Shown here in pieces: positions 53,679 to 63,118 of a stretch of 64,000 nucleotides of DNA. Numbering within the stretch: position 1 is the stretch's first letter; each line of letters begins with the position of its first letter. A program made the translations under genes and the position numbers. The DNA lies in the NCBI GenBank assembly GCA_022844275.1, contig JALHMB010000001.1:186001-250000 (forward strand), written 5' to 3'. Under the pieces are notes generated by a model, which worked only from the letters and a program-made list of their open reading frames with translations, was not told where the DNA came from and searched no databases. The DNA comes from Hyphomicrobiaceae bacterium. Lineage in GTDB: Bacteria > Pseudomonadota > Alphaproteobacteria > Rhizobiales > Hyphomicrobiaceae.

Positions 53679-54844
53679 TTCCGAGCACGCTCCCGTTCGG
53701 AAGCCGATCCGCCGAGGAACTCCGCATTGTCCGCGCCGAGCGGCGAGCAAGCCTTCTGTTCCAGGCGCTTTCCGTTGATCTTGATCGGATTGGCGAGCAC
53801 ACGCATTCCCGCCATCGCGGGATGCGGCACATTGCGCACCATCTCCGTCGACTTGAGGAATGGATTGTCCAATGCACTTGCAAGATCGAGAACGGGTGCG
53901 ATGGGCAGCAGGCTGCCGAGCTTGTCGAGCCAGTAGGCGCTCGGTCGCTTCTTCATCTCGACATCGACGATCTCGGTGATGGTGTCGCGGTTCTTTTGCC
54001 GGCTCGCGGCCGTCGCAAAGCGCTCGTCCCGCGCCAGCTCGGGCTGTCCGAGGGCCGTCACGAGCTCGCCCCAGAACTTGTCGGTCATGCACATGATGAA
54101 GACCCACCCGTCTGCCGTCGGGAAGGTCTGCACAGGCGCGACGGAGAAGTGGGCGCTGCGCTGCTGGCGCTCGGAGACGTGCCCTTCATTCAGATACCAG
54201 CGCGCGACGTAACCAAGCTGATGAAGCGCCGCCTCGAACAGGCTTACATCGACGTCGCATCCCTTGCCGGTCGAGCGTGCCTGCAGCACGGCCGCGAGCA
54301 GACCGACGGCCGCGGTGAGGCCCGTCGTCTGATCGATCATCGACGGCGCGCCGATGCGCGACGGCGGCCCATTCGGCTCTCCCGTCAAGTCCATCAACCC
54401 GGATTCCGCTTGCATGAGGTAGTCGTAGCCGGGTCGGGCTTTGCGCTCGTTATCGCGGCCATAGGCGGAAATGTGAACGCACACGATCGACGGCTTGAGC
54501 TTGGAAAGTGAGGGATAGTCGAGGCCCATCTTCGCCGGCAGATCGCCGCGCAGATTATTCATCACGACATCGGACCGGGCGATGAGTCCCTCCAGCGCCT
54601 TGCGGCCTTCTTCGCTGCGCAGATCGAGCGCCACGCTCTTCTTGCTGCTGTTGAAGGACTGGAAATATTCGCTGTCGTTCTCGCCGAGGTAATAGGGTCC
54701 GGTCTTGCGCGCGGGATCACCGCCGATCGCCGCGTTCTCGATCTTGATCACTGTCGCGCCAAGCTCGGCCAGCAGCATCGTGCAATACGGTGCCGCGCCG
54801 AACTGCTCGACCGACACGATCTTCAAATCCTGAAGCGGCTTCAT
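53675..54844 (-). CDS. CaiB/BaiF family CoA-transferase
   Basis: 389 residues from ATG 54844, which overlaps the acyl-CoA dehydrogenase stop (ATGA); upstream in-frame codons are a shadow. Family III CoA-transferase with LQDLKIVSVEQFGAAPYCTMLLAELGATVIKIENA, NNLRGDLPAKMGLDYPSL and a likely catalytic Asp in APSMIDQTTGLTAAVGL. The two CaiB genes in tandem may form a heteromer or act on two acids. The double four-base overlaps show tight translational coupling along the operon. Confidence 0.9.
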   Translation of the reverse strand: MKPLQDLKIVSVEQFGAAPYCTMLLAELGATVIKIENAAIGGDPARKTGPYYLGENDSEYFQSFNSSKKSVALDLRSEEGRKALEGLIARSDVVMNNLRGDLPAKMGLDYPSLSKLKPSIVCVHISAYGRDNERKARPGYDYLMQAESGLMDLTGEPNGPPSRIGAPSMIDQTTGLTAAVGLLAAVLQARSTGKGCDVDVSLFEAALHQLGYVARWYLNEGHVSERQQRSAHFSVAPVQTFPTADGWVFIMCMTDKFWGELVTALGQPELARDERFATAASRQKNRDTITEIVDVEMKKRPSAYWLDKLGSLLPIAPVLDLASALDNPFLKSTEMVRNVPHPAMAGMRVLANPIKINGKRLEQKACSPLGADNAEFLGGSASERERARK

Positions 54845-56004
54845 GCGATGGGGTTCCTCTTGATCCAGTTCTTGGAGATGATGATGCGCTGCATCTCGTT
54901 CGTACCCTCGCCGATACACGTCAGCGGCGCGTCGCGATAGAGGCGCTCGATGTCGTACTCCTGCGAGTACCCGTACGCACCATGTATGCGCATTCCCTCG
55001 ATCGAGTTCTCGAGCGCGGCCTCGCTGGCGAAATACTTGGCCATTCCCGCCTCCATGTCGCAGCGCTCGCCGCGATCGAAGGCCGCTGCCGCATCGAGCG
55101 TCAGCAGGCGAGCAGCGCGAGCGCGCGTTGCCATTTCGGCGATCTTGAGCTGGATGGCCTGATGCTCACAGATGGGCTTGCCGAAGGTCTTGCGCATCTG
55201 CGCATACTCCGTCGCGAGCTTGAGCGCGCCCTCGGCGATGCCGACGCCGCGCGAAGCGACGTTGATCCGCCCGAGCTCGAGACCGCCCGTCGTCTGGTAG
55301 AAGCCCTGCCCCTCGACGCCGCCGATGAGGTGATCCTTCGGAACGCGGTAGTTCTCGAAGATGAGTTCTGCGGTGTCGATTGCCTTGTAGCCGAGCTTCT
55401 TGAGCTTGCGGCCGACCGTGAAGCCCTCCTTCTTCGGTGTGATGAAGAGGCTCAACCCCGAGTGCCGCGGGCTTGCTTCCGGGTTGGTTTTGACCAGCAT
55501 CGCAAAGCACGAACCCTCGGCGCCGTTCGTAATCCACATCTTGGTGCCGTTGATGACGTAGTCGTCACCATCGCGGCGCGCCGTCATGCGGATACCCTGG
55601 AGATCGGTGCCGGCATCGGGCTCGGTAAGCGCGAGACCGCCGCGGATTTCGCCCGATGCGATCTTCGGCAACCACTGTCTCTTCTGCTCGGGCGTGCCGA
55701 ATTTCTCGATGGCGAGCGCCAGCATGAGATGCGAGTTGAATATACCGGTGATCGACATCCAGACGGACGAGATCTGCATGACGATCTTGGCATAGGTCGA
55801 CGCCGGCAGGCCGAGACCGCCGTATTCGGTGCTGACCGTCGCCCCGAACAGACCGAGCTCCTTCATCTGCTCGACGATGTGATTGGGATAGCGGTCAGCG
55901 TGATCGTATTCGCGTACGATCGGCTTGAGCTCCCGCTCGGTCCACCGCTCGATCATGTCGAGGAGTTGGGCCTCCTCACTTGCATCATTTACGGGTCCGC
56001 TCAT
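54841..56004 (-). CDS. Acyl-CoA dehydrogenase
   Basis: 387 residues from ATG 56004 (AGGAA seven bases upstream; the frame is open to 56064). FAD-dependent family: an N-terminal helical domain, the middle beta-domain (ALTEPDAGTDLQGIRMTARRDGDDYVINGTKMWITNG) and the C-terminal helical domain ending RLYRDAPLTCIGEGTNEMQRIIISK, where the Glu of EGT is the usual catalytic base. It introduces an alpha-beta double bond in an acyl-CoA. It leads the operon with two CaiB genes and MaoC and is divergent from a GntR regulator across 128 bases that contain a sharp palindrome. Confidence 0.93.
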   Translation of the reverse strand: MSGPVNDASEEAQLLDMIERWTERELKPIVREYDHADRYPNHIVEQMKELGLFGATVSTEYGGLGLPASTYAKIVMQISSVWMSITGIFNSHLMLALAIEKFGTPEQKRQWLPKIASGEIRGGLALTEPDAGTDLQGIRMTARRDGDDYVINGTKMWITNGAEGSCFAMLVKTNPEASPRHSGLSLFITPKKEGFTVGRKLKKLGYKAIDTAELIFENYRVPKDHLIGGVEGQGFYQTTGGLELGRINVASRGVGIAEGALKLATEYAQMRKTFGKPICEHQAIQLKIAEMATRARAARLLTLDAAAAFDRGERCDMEAGMAKYFASEAALENSIEGMRIHGAYGYSQEYDIERLYRDAPLTCIGEGTNEMQRIIISKNWIKRNPIA

Positions 56005-56023
56005 CCGACGTTCCTGCCCTTCT

Positions 56024-56038
56024 CGAACAATTTGTTCG
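56024..56038. promoter_or_regulatory. Candidate GntR operator
   Basis: CGAACAATTTGTTCG has perfect seven-base arms around one central base. An overlapping TTGTTCGGACAA repeats the motif next to it (56031-56044 region). It lies between the divergent acyl-CoA dehydrogenase and GntR genes, where an autoregulatory operator is expected. Confidence 0.55.
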
Positions 56039-56132
56039 GACAACATGACAACCACTCGCTGCACATGTCAATATGTGTGAACTGACGCCCAGGAATGCGG
56101 GCGATAAGTCATCAGGACAAAAGGGAACATTC

Positions 56133-56945
56133 ATGGAAACCCGGGCTAGGACGCAAACGAAAGGTCGCCAGCGCGGGCAGCCCAAGAGCAGGCCGCGCGC
56201 ACGATCGCCGATCGAATACCGATCCGACGATCCGCTCTATCTCCAGGTTGTTCGGACACTGAAGGACGAGATCGTCAAGGGAGTCTATCCCGTCGGCTCG
56301 CAGCTCCCGACGGAGGAGGAGCTGCGAAAGCGCTTCTCCGTCAGCCGCTATACCGTGCGCGAAGCGCTGAGGCGGTTGCGGGAAGACGACCTCGTCTCTT
56401 CACGGCAAGGCTCCGGGACGACCGTTTCACCGCAGCTCTCCACCTCTTATGTTCACGAGGTCATGTCGATCAACGACCTCGTCACGTTCGCAACGGGACT
56501 GCGTTTCGCGATCGAGTCCATTGAACTCATCGAAGTCGACCGGCAGCTCGCCGCGCGCATCGAAGTGAAGAGAGGCGACCACTGGCTCGCCATCCGCGGT
56601 CATCGTCACACGGAAGAAAGCGAGGTTCCGGTCTGCGCCACCGAAGTCTATGTCAATCGCGAATTCGCGGCCATCGGCCGACTTTTGAAACGACACACCG
56701 GCCCCATCTTCCACCTCATCGAGGATATGTACGGCCAGCGTGTCGTCGAAGTGCGCCAGGAGATCGCCGCAACGCTGATGTCCGTGGCGATGGCGAACGG
56801 ACTCCGCGTCGAAGACGAGACCATGGCGCTCGAAGTGCGGCGCATCTACAAGCTCGCATCGGGGACGACAGCCCTGATCGCCATCAATACCCATCCGGCC
56901 TCGCGCTTCCGTCACTCAATGACGATGCGTCGCGTCAAAGGCTGA
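56133..56945 (+). CDS. GntR family regulator with UTRA domain
   Basis: 270 residues from ATG 56133 with GGGAAC upstream; an in-frame start at 56073 lacks one. A basic, low-complexity leader (RQRGQPKSRPRARSP) precedes the winged helix-turn-helix (PLYLQVVRTLKDEIVKGVYPVGSQLPTEEELRKRFSVSRYTVREALRRLREDDLV). A UTRA/HutC ligand domain fills about 120-265. It is divergent from the acyl-CoA dehydrogenase operon and probably represses it until an acid or CoA ester binds. Confidence 0.9.
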   Translation: METRARTQTKGRQRGQPKSRPRARSPIEYRSDDPLYLQVVRTLKDEIVKGVYPVGSQLPTEEELRKRFSVSRYTVREALRRLREDDLVSSRQGSGTTVSPQLSTSYVHEVMSINDLVTFATGLRFAIESIELIEVDRQLAARIEVKRGDHWLAIRGHRHTEESEVPVCATEVYVNREFAAIGRLLKRHTGPIFHLIEDMYGQRVVEVRQEIAATLMSVAMANGLRVEDETMALEVRRIYKLASGTTALIAINTHPASRFRHSMTMRRVKG

Positions 56946-56992
56946 GCCCTGATGGCGACGCTATCATCGCGGACGCTATGCCAGCAGCGGCG

Positions 56993-58459
56993 TCATTGCA
57001 GCGCGCGCCCGATCGACGTCGATCGCTTGATGGCCGGCGGGTTCCAGCGTCCGTCGAGTGCCTCTTGCCTCGGAGCGTAGAGCCGCATGGTCAATCCGAG
57101 TTTGCCGCTCTTCGGTGCAGGCAACCAGTTCGACTCCAGCTCGGGGCCGGGATTATCGCTCTGAACAAATAGATCGAGCGAACCGTCCGCGTTGAACTTG
57201 AGCGCGTCTCGATCACCGATGGCAAAGCGATTGATCGAATTGGCGACCTGAAAGCCTTCCGCGTCATACATGGTCAGAGACCAGAATGCGTTGGCAGGTG
57301 GGAGGTTGCCCTTGTCGAAGTGCAGCACGTACTTGTTCTCGCCCACGACTGGGTTGCCGTCGGCATCGGCGACATTGAGCGGATAAATCGCGTCTTCGGG
57401 TTGATTGGCGCCGAGCCCTGCCATCGCGACTATGGCGCGCTTGAGGTAGTAGTCGCCGTAAACGCCCATCGTATCGGTGTTCATCTGCCAGCCATTAACG
57501 ACACGGGCCATCGTCGGCATCCTTTCGACCATAAATTTCAAGCCATCGGCAGCGCCACTCGCGAGCGCGTCGGCATTGACCTTGCCGCTATCGAATTTGC
57601 CCGGCTCGATCCCGATCCGCTTCATGCGTGCGAGGATCGACCAGTCGGTCATATGAGGCGGATGCTGCTTCATCAGCTCGGCGCCATACTTGAAGTAAGC
57701 TTGCGCAGGCATCGAATTTACCTGTTTGAGGGGTTCGGTTTTGGTGTCGACTGCTGGATCGATCTTCTGGTCGATCGTGCGCGGCGTTCGTCCCCAATCG
57801 GCCAGAAGCGTGAGTTTGTAGCCTTCCTGGATTTTGTGGACCGCGCCGTAGTCCTTGACCCCGTTGGTCTGGGTGCGCCCAATGATCCAGACATACGGAG
57901 TTGGCGACTGAATGCGTTCGACGTCCGACGGAAGCGTTCCGGTCCAGCCGGGCGGGACAACCGCAAAATTGGCGGCGCCTGTGCCATTCGTCCGCTTTCC
58001 CGGGACCGCGAAGACATCCGACCACATATCGAGCATGGGCAACATGAAGTAGCGTCCACCGGTATCAGCGGTCGAGACAACGACTGGGCCACCAGTCAGA
58101 TCCAGCCATGCAGACGAATAAAGCGTATCGAAATTCGGACGGACCACAGCCTTCATCTCGGCAGTGGGAAACGTGCGGATGTGGTTGAAGGTATTGGGTG
58201 CGCCACCCATGCCGCCCGTCTTCGGGTCGCGATTGGTCAATTGCTTGCGAGTCACGTCCATCGTGATCAACGGATAGAGATAGATGTACGCCTCCTGCGC
58301 GATAGTCCGCGCCTCGTCTGGTGAACTCGATTGACCACTGGCGATCGCGGGAGAGGGTTGCTGTGCTTGTATGGCGTTGATGGTTCCCACTGATGTCAGT
58401 GCCAATGCGGCCGCGAATGACACCGCCGCGTACCGAGTAAGAGTGACTTGGGCATTCAT
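56993..58459 (-). CDS. Exported DUF1254/DUF1214 protein
   Basis: 488 residues from ATG 58459 with AGGAG six bases upstream. A signal peptide (YAAVSFAAALALTSVGTINAIQAQ) precedes DUF1254 (about 45-190, IAQEAYIYLYPLITMDVTRKQLTN and NFDTLYSSAWLDLTGGPVVVS) and DUF1214 (about 365-470, LPPANAFWSLTMYDAEGFQV). Both domains are of unknown function and occur together in periplasmic proteins of many Proteobacteria. It stands alone between the GntR gene and the carboxymuconolactone decarboxylase-like gene, with no clear operon. Confidence 0.88.
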   Translation of the reverse strand: MNAQVTLTRYAAVSFAAALALTSVGTINAIQAQQPSPAIASGQSSSPDEARTIAQEAYIYLYPLITMDVTRKQLTNRDPKTGGMGGAPNTFNHIRTFPTAEMKAVVRPNFDTLYSSAWLDLTGGPVVVSTADTGGRYFMLPMLDMWSDVFAVPGKRTNGTGAANFAVVPPGWTGTLPSDVERIQSPTPYVWIIGRTQTNGVKDYGAVHKIQEGYKLTLLADWGRTPRTIDQKIDPAVDTKTEPLKQVNSMPAQAYFKYGAELMKQHPPHMTDWSILARMKRIGIEPGKFDSGKVNADALASGAADGLKFMVERMPTMARVVNGWQMNTDTMGVYGDYYLKRAIVAMAGLGANQPEDAIYPLNVADADGNPVVGENKYVLHFDKGNLPPANAFWSLTMYDAEGFQVANSINRFAIGDRDALKFNADGSLDLFVQSDNPGPELESNWLPAPKSGKLGLTMRLYAPRQEALDGRWNPPAIKRSTSIGRALQ

Positions 58460-58744
58460 CCTAATCTCCTGATGCAAGCAACGAAGCTGTGGCCGGTATG
58501 AGCCGCGAATGTGATCTCCATTGGCAGCGCGCGAACCACAGAAGCGGCAGGATTGTGATCAGGGCGGCGTCAGCCTGCTATCGGTAAAAACCCGATAAGT
58601 GAGATCACCCGCGTAAACCGCGGTGGCCTCATATATTTGGTCGACCTGCACGGTCTTCTAGTGGTCAAGATTGATCTGGAGATCTACGCTGTGTAGCTCT
58701 GTTCGGCCTCGAATTAGAGAACTACACCAACGAAGGAACACATC

Positions 58745-59152
58745 ATGGCAAAAGAGACTGAGGACAGCTTGTTTGAGAAGGGCCTCGCCGTTCGCAAGGA
58801 CGTCCTCGGCGCGGAGTATGTCGAGCGTTCGATCGCGGGAGCCGACGAGTTCACGCGGACGATGGCCGAGTGGTCGACCGCCTATTGCTGGGGCGCACTC
58901 TGGACGCGTCCCGGCTTCGACCGCCGCAGCCGCAGCATCGTCAATCTCGCCATGATCGCCGCGCTGAACCGGCCGCACGAGCTGAAGTTACATGTCAAAG
59001 CAGCACTGAAGAACGGCCTGACCAAGGACGAGATCAAGGAGATCTTCCTGCAGGTCGCCGTTTATGCCGGCGTCCCCGCGGGCATCGACAGCTTTCGCAT
59101 TGCCAAGGAAGCCTTCAAGGAGGTCGACGATGCCAACAAGTCCGGGAGCTGA
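58745..59152 (+). CDS. Carboxymuconolactone decarboxylase family protein
   Basis: 135 residues, one all-helical CMD domain. MAKETEDSLFEKGLAVRKDVLGAEYVERS and the core WGALWTRPGFDRRSRSIVNLAMIAALNRPHELKLHVKAALKNGLTKDEIKEIFLQVAVYAGVPAG resemble PcaC-type 4-carboxymuconolactone decarboxylases of the protocatechuate branch. No other pca gene is near, so the substrate may differ; the family also includes AhpD-like thiol peroxidases, but the CxxC of that branch is absent. GAAGGAAC precedes the ATG. Confidence 0.82.
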   Translation: MAKETEDSLFEKGLAVRKDVLGAEYVERSIAGADEFTRTMAEWSTAYCWGALWTRPGFDRRSRSIVNLAMIAALNRPHELKLHVKAALKNGLTKDEIKEIFLQVAVYAGVPAGIDSFRIAKEAFKEVDDANKSGS

Positions 59153-59289
59153 TGGCGCGGGGCAATCTGTTCCCGTGCCTCCAGCGTCGGTGAGCCGCCG
59201 TCCAATATCAGCGCGCGCACCCGTCCCCGCGCTCCGGAACTTTGCTGCGACCTGTGCTTCAGACTGAAGAGAAAAACTGTAACTAGCGA

Positions 59290-59338
59290 CGAGCAGAATA
59301 TAAGCCCGGCGAGCGCTTTCGTGACGTCGCTCGCCGGG
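59290..59338 (-). terminator. Probable terminator after the debranching-enzyme gene
   Basis: A perfect 11-base stem (arms 59305-59315 and 59328-59338, CCCGGCGAGCG type) is followed on the minus strand by GGCTTATATTC. It lies 87 bases after the stop of the 59425-61629 gene. The same stem sequence recurs at 63789-63823. Confidence 0.55.
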
Positions 59339-59424
59339 AAACGGCCGCCAGTCCGGTCCACTGACGACAATTCCGAAACATTCCGGATAAGGCTACAGTT
59401 CCGCCCAAATTTTCAGTCGCCCGC

Positions 59425-61629
59425 TCAAAGATTGGGCGTTCCGAAAACCATACTGATGCGGATATCGCCCTCCGTTCGAACCACTTCCAATGTTGGCGAA
59501 GTCAACGACGCACTTACGATGAAGTCTGCCGAGCTGTCGCCGAGGCGCACGTTACGCAGCCGGATGCTGCCGATGGAGGGAGGAAGGACCGGATTGTTGA
59601 GGCGTAGCTCGCGGGCCTCCGTGTGGAACTCCAGTCCCAGCAGCGACTGGATCATCGAAAACGGTGCACTCGCTGACCATGCCTGCGGCGAGCACGCTGC
59701 GGGATAGAGCACTGGACCGCGTCCGCGGCGACGGCGAAAGCCGCAGTAGAGCTCCGGGATACGGCGGTCGTCCATGTAGGCTGCTGCGCGCATTCCGGCA
59801 TCGAAAATAGCGGCCGCACCACTTTTGACGCCGTAACGTGCGAGTCCCGCGGCGAGTATGGCGTTGTCGTGCGGCCATACGGAGCCATTGTGATACGACA
59901 TCGGGTTGTAGCGCTCCTCGCCGTAAGCGAGCGTTCGGATGCCCCAACCAGAGAAGAAGTCGCTCCGCATCAGCGCTGTCGCAGATGCCATTGCGCGATC
60001 CGGCGCGACGATGCCGCAGAATAGCGCATGACCGACGTTGCTGGAGCGCACGCGGCAAAGGCGCTTTTCCCCGTCGAGTGCAAGACCGTAGAACTCGAGT
60101 TCAGGACACCAGAACGTCTCTTCGAATTGTCGGCGCAGGGCTGCGGCCTGCGACTCCAGGGTCTCCGCGCGTTCCATGAGACCTAGCCGACGCGCACACA
60201 TTGCGGCGGCTCGCCGCGCCGCAAACACATAAGCCTGCTCTTCGACGAGCGCGATCGGTCCGCTGGCGAGCGCTCCGTCCGCGTGAGAGATCGAATCGTG
60301 GGAATCCTTCCAGCCCTGATTGGTCAGGCCCGTTTCCGTACCGCGCGCATATTCGATGAAGCCGTCGCCGTCCATGTCGCCGAAGCGATCGATCCACGCG
60401 AGCGCGGCTTCGATCGATGGCCACAGCTGCCGGATCAGCGACCAATCCGAGGTGCGCTCCGCGTACTGGCCGGCAAGCATCACGAACAGCGGCGTCGCAT
60501 CGACCGTTCCATAGTACTGGCGGAATGGCACCTCGCCGAGCGCCGCCATCTCGCCGCCGCGCATCTCGTGAACGATCTTGCCGGGTGCTGCGTCGATGAG
60601 CGGATCCAGCTGATCGGCTTGCAGACGCGCGAGACGTCGCAGAACCCCGGCGGCAATCGTGGGGTCCACCCACAACATGTTCATTGCCGTTATGATGCCG
60701 TCCCGGCCGAACGTGGTCGAATACCAGGGAATGCCGGCGTAGGGATACGGGCCATCCTCCGTCTCGGTCATCAGCATGTAGACGTCTGCCATCGAGCGGC
60801 AGAGGATCTCGTTGATGACCGAGTTCGACGTCTCGACCGAGGCGGTACCGCGCGACGACACCTGTTGCGCCCGGTGCAGGCGCGTGAGGCCACGAAAGAA
60901 GGATTCCGTTGGGCCCGGCAGACGCTCGCCACTCCCGACGGACACGAAGATTGCCGTCTTGTCGTGCGGGGCAAGCTCGATTTCGTACTTGGCAACGCTG
61001 TCCTGCAGCAGGGTGGGTATGGGTTCGAACTGGAGTGTCGTCGTACGCGGAGCCAGATCGAGCCCCTGATAGTGCAGGTGTACCAGCGGCGATTGTCCGG
61101 CATCGATGGACGACGTGCCACGCCGCTCGCGTTTGATCCCGCGCACTTCGAAAATGTCAGCGAAGTCACTCCCGAACAGGATCGACAGGGAGAATTTGAC
61201 GTACTCGCAGCCGTGATTGGTCAGCGCGATCCGCTCACGCAGCGAGCCGTCCTTGAGATAGATCGTGCGGGACACATGGACCGTGTCCTTGAGCATGACG
61301 ATCTTGCGGTCGACGTAGATGTCCGGGTTGGTCAGGTCAACGTAGTAGTTGAGGTTGTCGTCCCGCATCGCCGAATGGAGCAGAAGCGGTCTTGAGCCGC
61401 TGATCAACAGCTCGAGATGGGACAGGTAGCGGGTGTCGCAATGGAAGAGGCCATCCTGCCCACCGATGCTGGCGCCGATATCGCCGTGGCTATCGAACAC
61501 CGCAAAGGTATCGTTTTTCTTCAGCGTTCGCCGCGGGCGCGCCGGCGCGTCGGTCGCAGGAATGTAGAACGGTGTTTCGATGGATATGGGCGCGACCTCG
61601 CTCGCGCGCTGCGAAAGACGATCCGCCAT
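59425..61629 (-). CDS. Amylo-alpha-1,6-glucosidase-like (glycogen debranching) protein
   Basis: 734 residues. The N-terminal domain (about 35-240; LKKNDTFAVFDSHGDIGASIGGQDGLFHCDTRYLSHLELLI) is the GDE_N_bis type, and the C-terminal (alpha/alpha)6 barrel (about 270-690) includes GIPWYSTTFGRDGIITAMNMLW and the acidic FGDMDGDGFIEYARG. Members hydrolyse alpha-1,6 branch or other alpha-glucosidic bonds in storage or compatible-solute glucans. It follows a GT4 glycosyltransferase gene on the same strand after 56 bases, a recurrent pair, so both may act on one glucan. No signal peptide is seen. Confidence 0.87.
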   Translation of the reverse strand: MADRLSQRASEVAPISIETPFYIPATDAPARPRRTLKKNDTFAVFDSHGDIGASIGGQDGLFHCDTRYLSHLELLISGSRPLLLHSAMRDDNLNYYVDLTNPDIYVDRKIVMLKDTVHVSRTIYLKDGSLRERIALTNHGCEYVKFSLSILFGSDFADIFEVRGIKRERRGTSSIDAGQSPLVHLHYQGLDLAPRTTTLQFEPIPTLLQDSVAKYEIELAPHDKTAIFVSVGSGERLPGPTESFFRGLTRLHRAQQVSSRGTASVETSNSVINEILCRSMADVYMLMTETEDGPYPYAGIPWYSTTFGRDGIITAMNMLWVDPTIAAGVLRRLARLQADQLDPLIDAAPGKIVHEMRGGEMAALGEVPFRQYYGTVDATPLFVMLAGQYAERTSDWSLIRQLWPSIEAALAWIDRFGDMDGDGFIEYARGTETGLTNQGWKDSHDSISHADGALASGPIALVEEQAYVFAARRAAAMCARRLGLMERAETLESQAAALRRQFEETFWCPELEFYGLALDGEKRLCRVRSSNVGHALFCGIVAPDRAMASATALMRSDFFSGWGIRTLAYGEERYNPMSYHNGSVWPHDNAILAAGLARYGVKSGAAAIFDAGMRAAAYMDDRRIPELYCGFRRRRGRGPVLYPAACSPQAWSASAPFSMIQSLLGLEFHTEARELRLNNPVLPPSIGSIRLRNVRLGDSSADFIVSASLTSPTLEVVRTEGDIRISMVFGTPNL

Positions 61630-61685
61630 GCCTGCTTTCCCGTTGCCTGGTCGCGGCCCAAGCCCCGCGCCCGAACCGTCTCACA

Positions 61686-62780
61686 CTAGGTGAGCTCTTG
61701 AACGGCCAGATTACCATTCACAAGCATCGGCCGCGCCCTCTGGAGGGGATCGGCCTCGGCCAGCAGTTTCTTGTAGACCTTGACATAGTCCTTGGCCATG
61801 CGCTCGGCAGTAAAGCGCACCTCGAAGCGCCGACGCACGGCAGCCCGGTCGAGGGCGAGCAGCGCGCCCATCTTGCGGACCGCCTCGTCCTCATCCTCCA
61901 CGATGTAGCCGTTTACGCCATCTTCGATGACCTCGGGCACGGAGCCGCGATTGAAGGCCAACACAGGCGTGCCACACGCCATGGCTTCGATCATGACAAG
62001 ACCGAACGGCTCCGGCCAGTCGATCGGAAAGAGAAGTGCGCGGGCATCGCCGAGGAAACGGGCCTTCTGACGCTCGTTGATCTCGCCGACGAATTCGACA
62101 TCCGCCGACGCAAGCATAGGCTCGATCTCCTTGCGGAAATATTCGGTGTCTACCTTGTCCACCTTGGCAGCGATCTTCAGCGGCAGACCAACGGCGCGCG
62201 CGATGCGGATCGCGCGGTCGACCCTCTTTTCAGGTGAGATCCGGCCAAGAAAAGCAAGGTAACCGCCGTGGCTGTGCAGCGAACGCGGCAGGAGATCGGC
62301 TGGCAGGCCGTGCTGCACCGTCGCGACGAATGAGGCGTCCGGCACGGGCGCACGCTGCGCGTCCGAAATGGAGATGAGGGGCATTTCCTTGAAGTGCATA
62401 TAGAGCGGGTAGAGGTCCGGCAGATCCTGCCGCCCGTGCAGTGTTGTGACCGCGCGATGGCTGAGATCACGGAAGAGTGGATACTGGAACTGGTCGATAT
62501 GGAAATGGATGATGTCGAACTCGTGCGCGCGACGTCGCACCTTGTCGAGCATCATCATGTAATGCGGGATGGGATCGAGCACGCCCGGGCAGAGACGAAG
62601 CGCCTGCGGGCAGCACGCAGCGAGATTTGCAGCCGTGATGGAGTCGCCACTGGCAAAAAGCGTGACGTCGTGCCCTTCCGCCACCAGCGCCTCCGTGAGA
62701 TAGGAGACAATTCTTTCGCTGCCGCCGTAGAGCCGCGGGGGTACGCTCTCCATCAAAGGAGCTACCTGGGCAATCTTCAT
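61686..62780 (-). CDS. Glycosyltransferase family 4 protein
   Basis: 364 residues from ATG 62780, where [28 protein letters not shown] begins; the frame is open to 63074 but that part overlaps an ABC-transporter relic on the other strand. It is a GT-B fold enzyme: the N-terminal acceptor domain is followed by the nucleotide-sugar domain with [20 protein letters not shown] and the family EX7E motif around [29 protein letters not shown]. It should transfer a sugar from a nucleotide donor. It leads a two-gene unit with the debranching-type enzyme. Confidence 0.88.
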   Translation of the reverse strand: MKIAQVAPLMESVPPRLYGGSERIVSYLTEALVAEGHDVTLFASGDSITAANLAACCPQALRLCPGVLDPIPHYMMMLDKVRRRAHEFDIIHFHIDQFQYPLFRDLSHRAVTTLHGRQDLPDLYPLYMHFKEMPLISISDAQRAPVPDASFVATVQHGLPADLLPRSLHSHGGYLAFLGRISPEKRVDRAIRIARAVGLPLKIAAKVDKVDTEYFRKEIEPMLASADVEFVGEINERQKARFLGDARALLFPIDWPEPFGLVMIEAMACGTPVLAFNRGSVPEVIEDGVNGYIVEDEDEAVRKMGALLALDRAAVRRRFEVRFTAERMAKDYVKVYKKLLAEADPLQRARPMLVNGNLAVQELT

Positions 62781-62874
62781 TGTGTGCGTTGCTCCGTTCC
62801 GACGAGGTCTTGGTTTCGCAAAGACCATGCGACAGTCGACCGTGATGCTAAAAAACGCCGTCCACAGCCGGAGA

Positions 62875-63118
62875 TCCTGATCATCAACGCTCGGCGACCT
62901 CGGCGGTTCCGCGGCACTGCCGCCCGCTGTGACTTCATCAACGATCTGCCGCTCGGCCTCGACACACTGGTCGGTGATCGCGGTGCCCGCCTCTCTGGCG
63001 GTCAGCGGCAGCGCATAGCACTGGCGCGAGCATTCCTGAAGGATGCCCCCTTTTGTTGCTCGACGAGGCCACATCAGCCCTGGATACGAAATCCGAGGAG
63101 GCCGTCCGCGCCCGACGC
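62875..63118 (+). pseudogene. Relic of an ABC exporter ATP-binding domain
   Basis: One frame reads [18 protein letters not shown] ... [20 protein letters not shown], the Q-loop-to-signature end of an MsbA/exporter-type ATPase. At about 63050 the reading shifts by one base and continues [20 protein letters not shown], the Walker B and D-loop. Similarity then stops. Everything before about 62875 (membrane domain, Walker A) is missing, so it is a decayed fragment with at least one frameshift, lying between the GT4 gene start and two small hypothetical genes. Confidence 0.75.

Noticed and set aside
53679-54107. N-terminal extension of the CaiB gene ending at 52548
   Set aside because: The extra 143 codons overlap the preceding CaiB gene in another frame and lack family similarity; MKLDGIRVVDL at 53678 is the true start.
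62781-63074. N-terminal extension of the GT4 glycosyltransferase
   Set aside because: The glycosyltransferase fold begins at MKIAQVAPL (62780), and the extension is antisense to the ABC-transporter relic.
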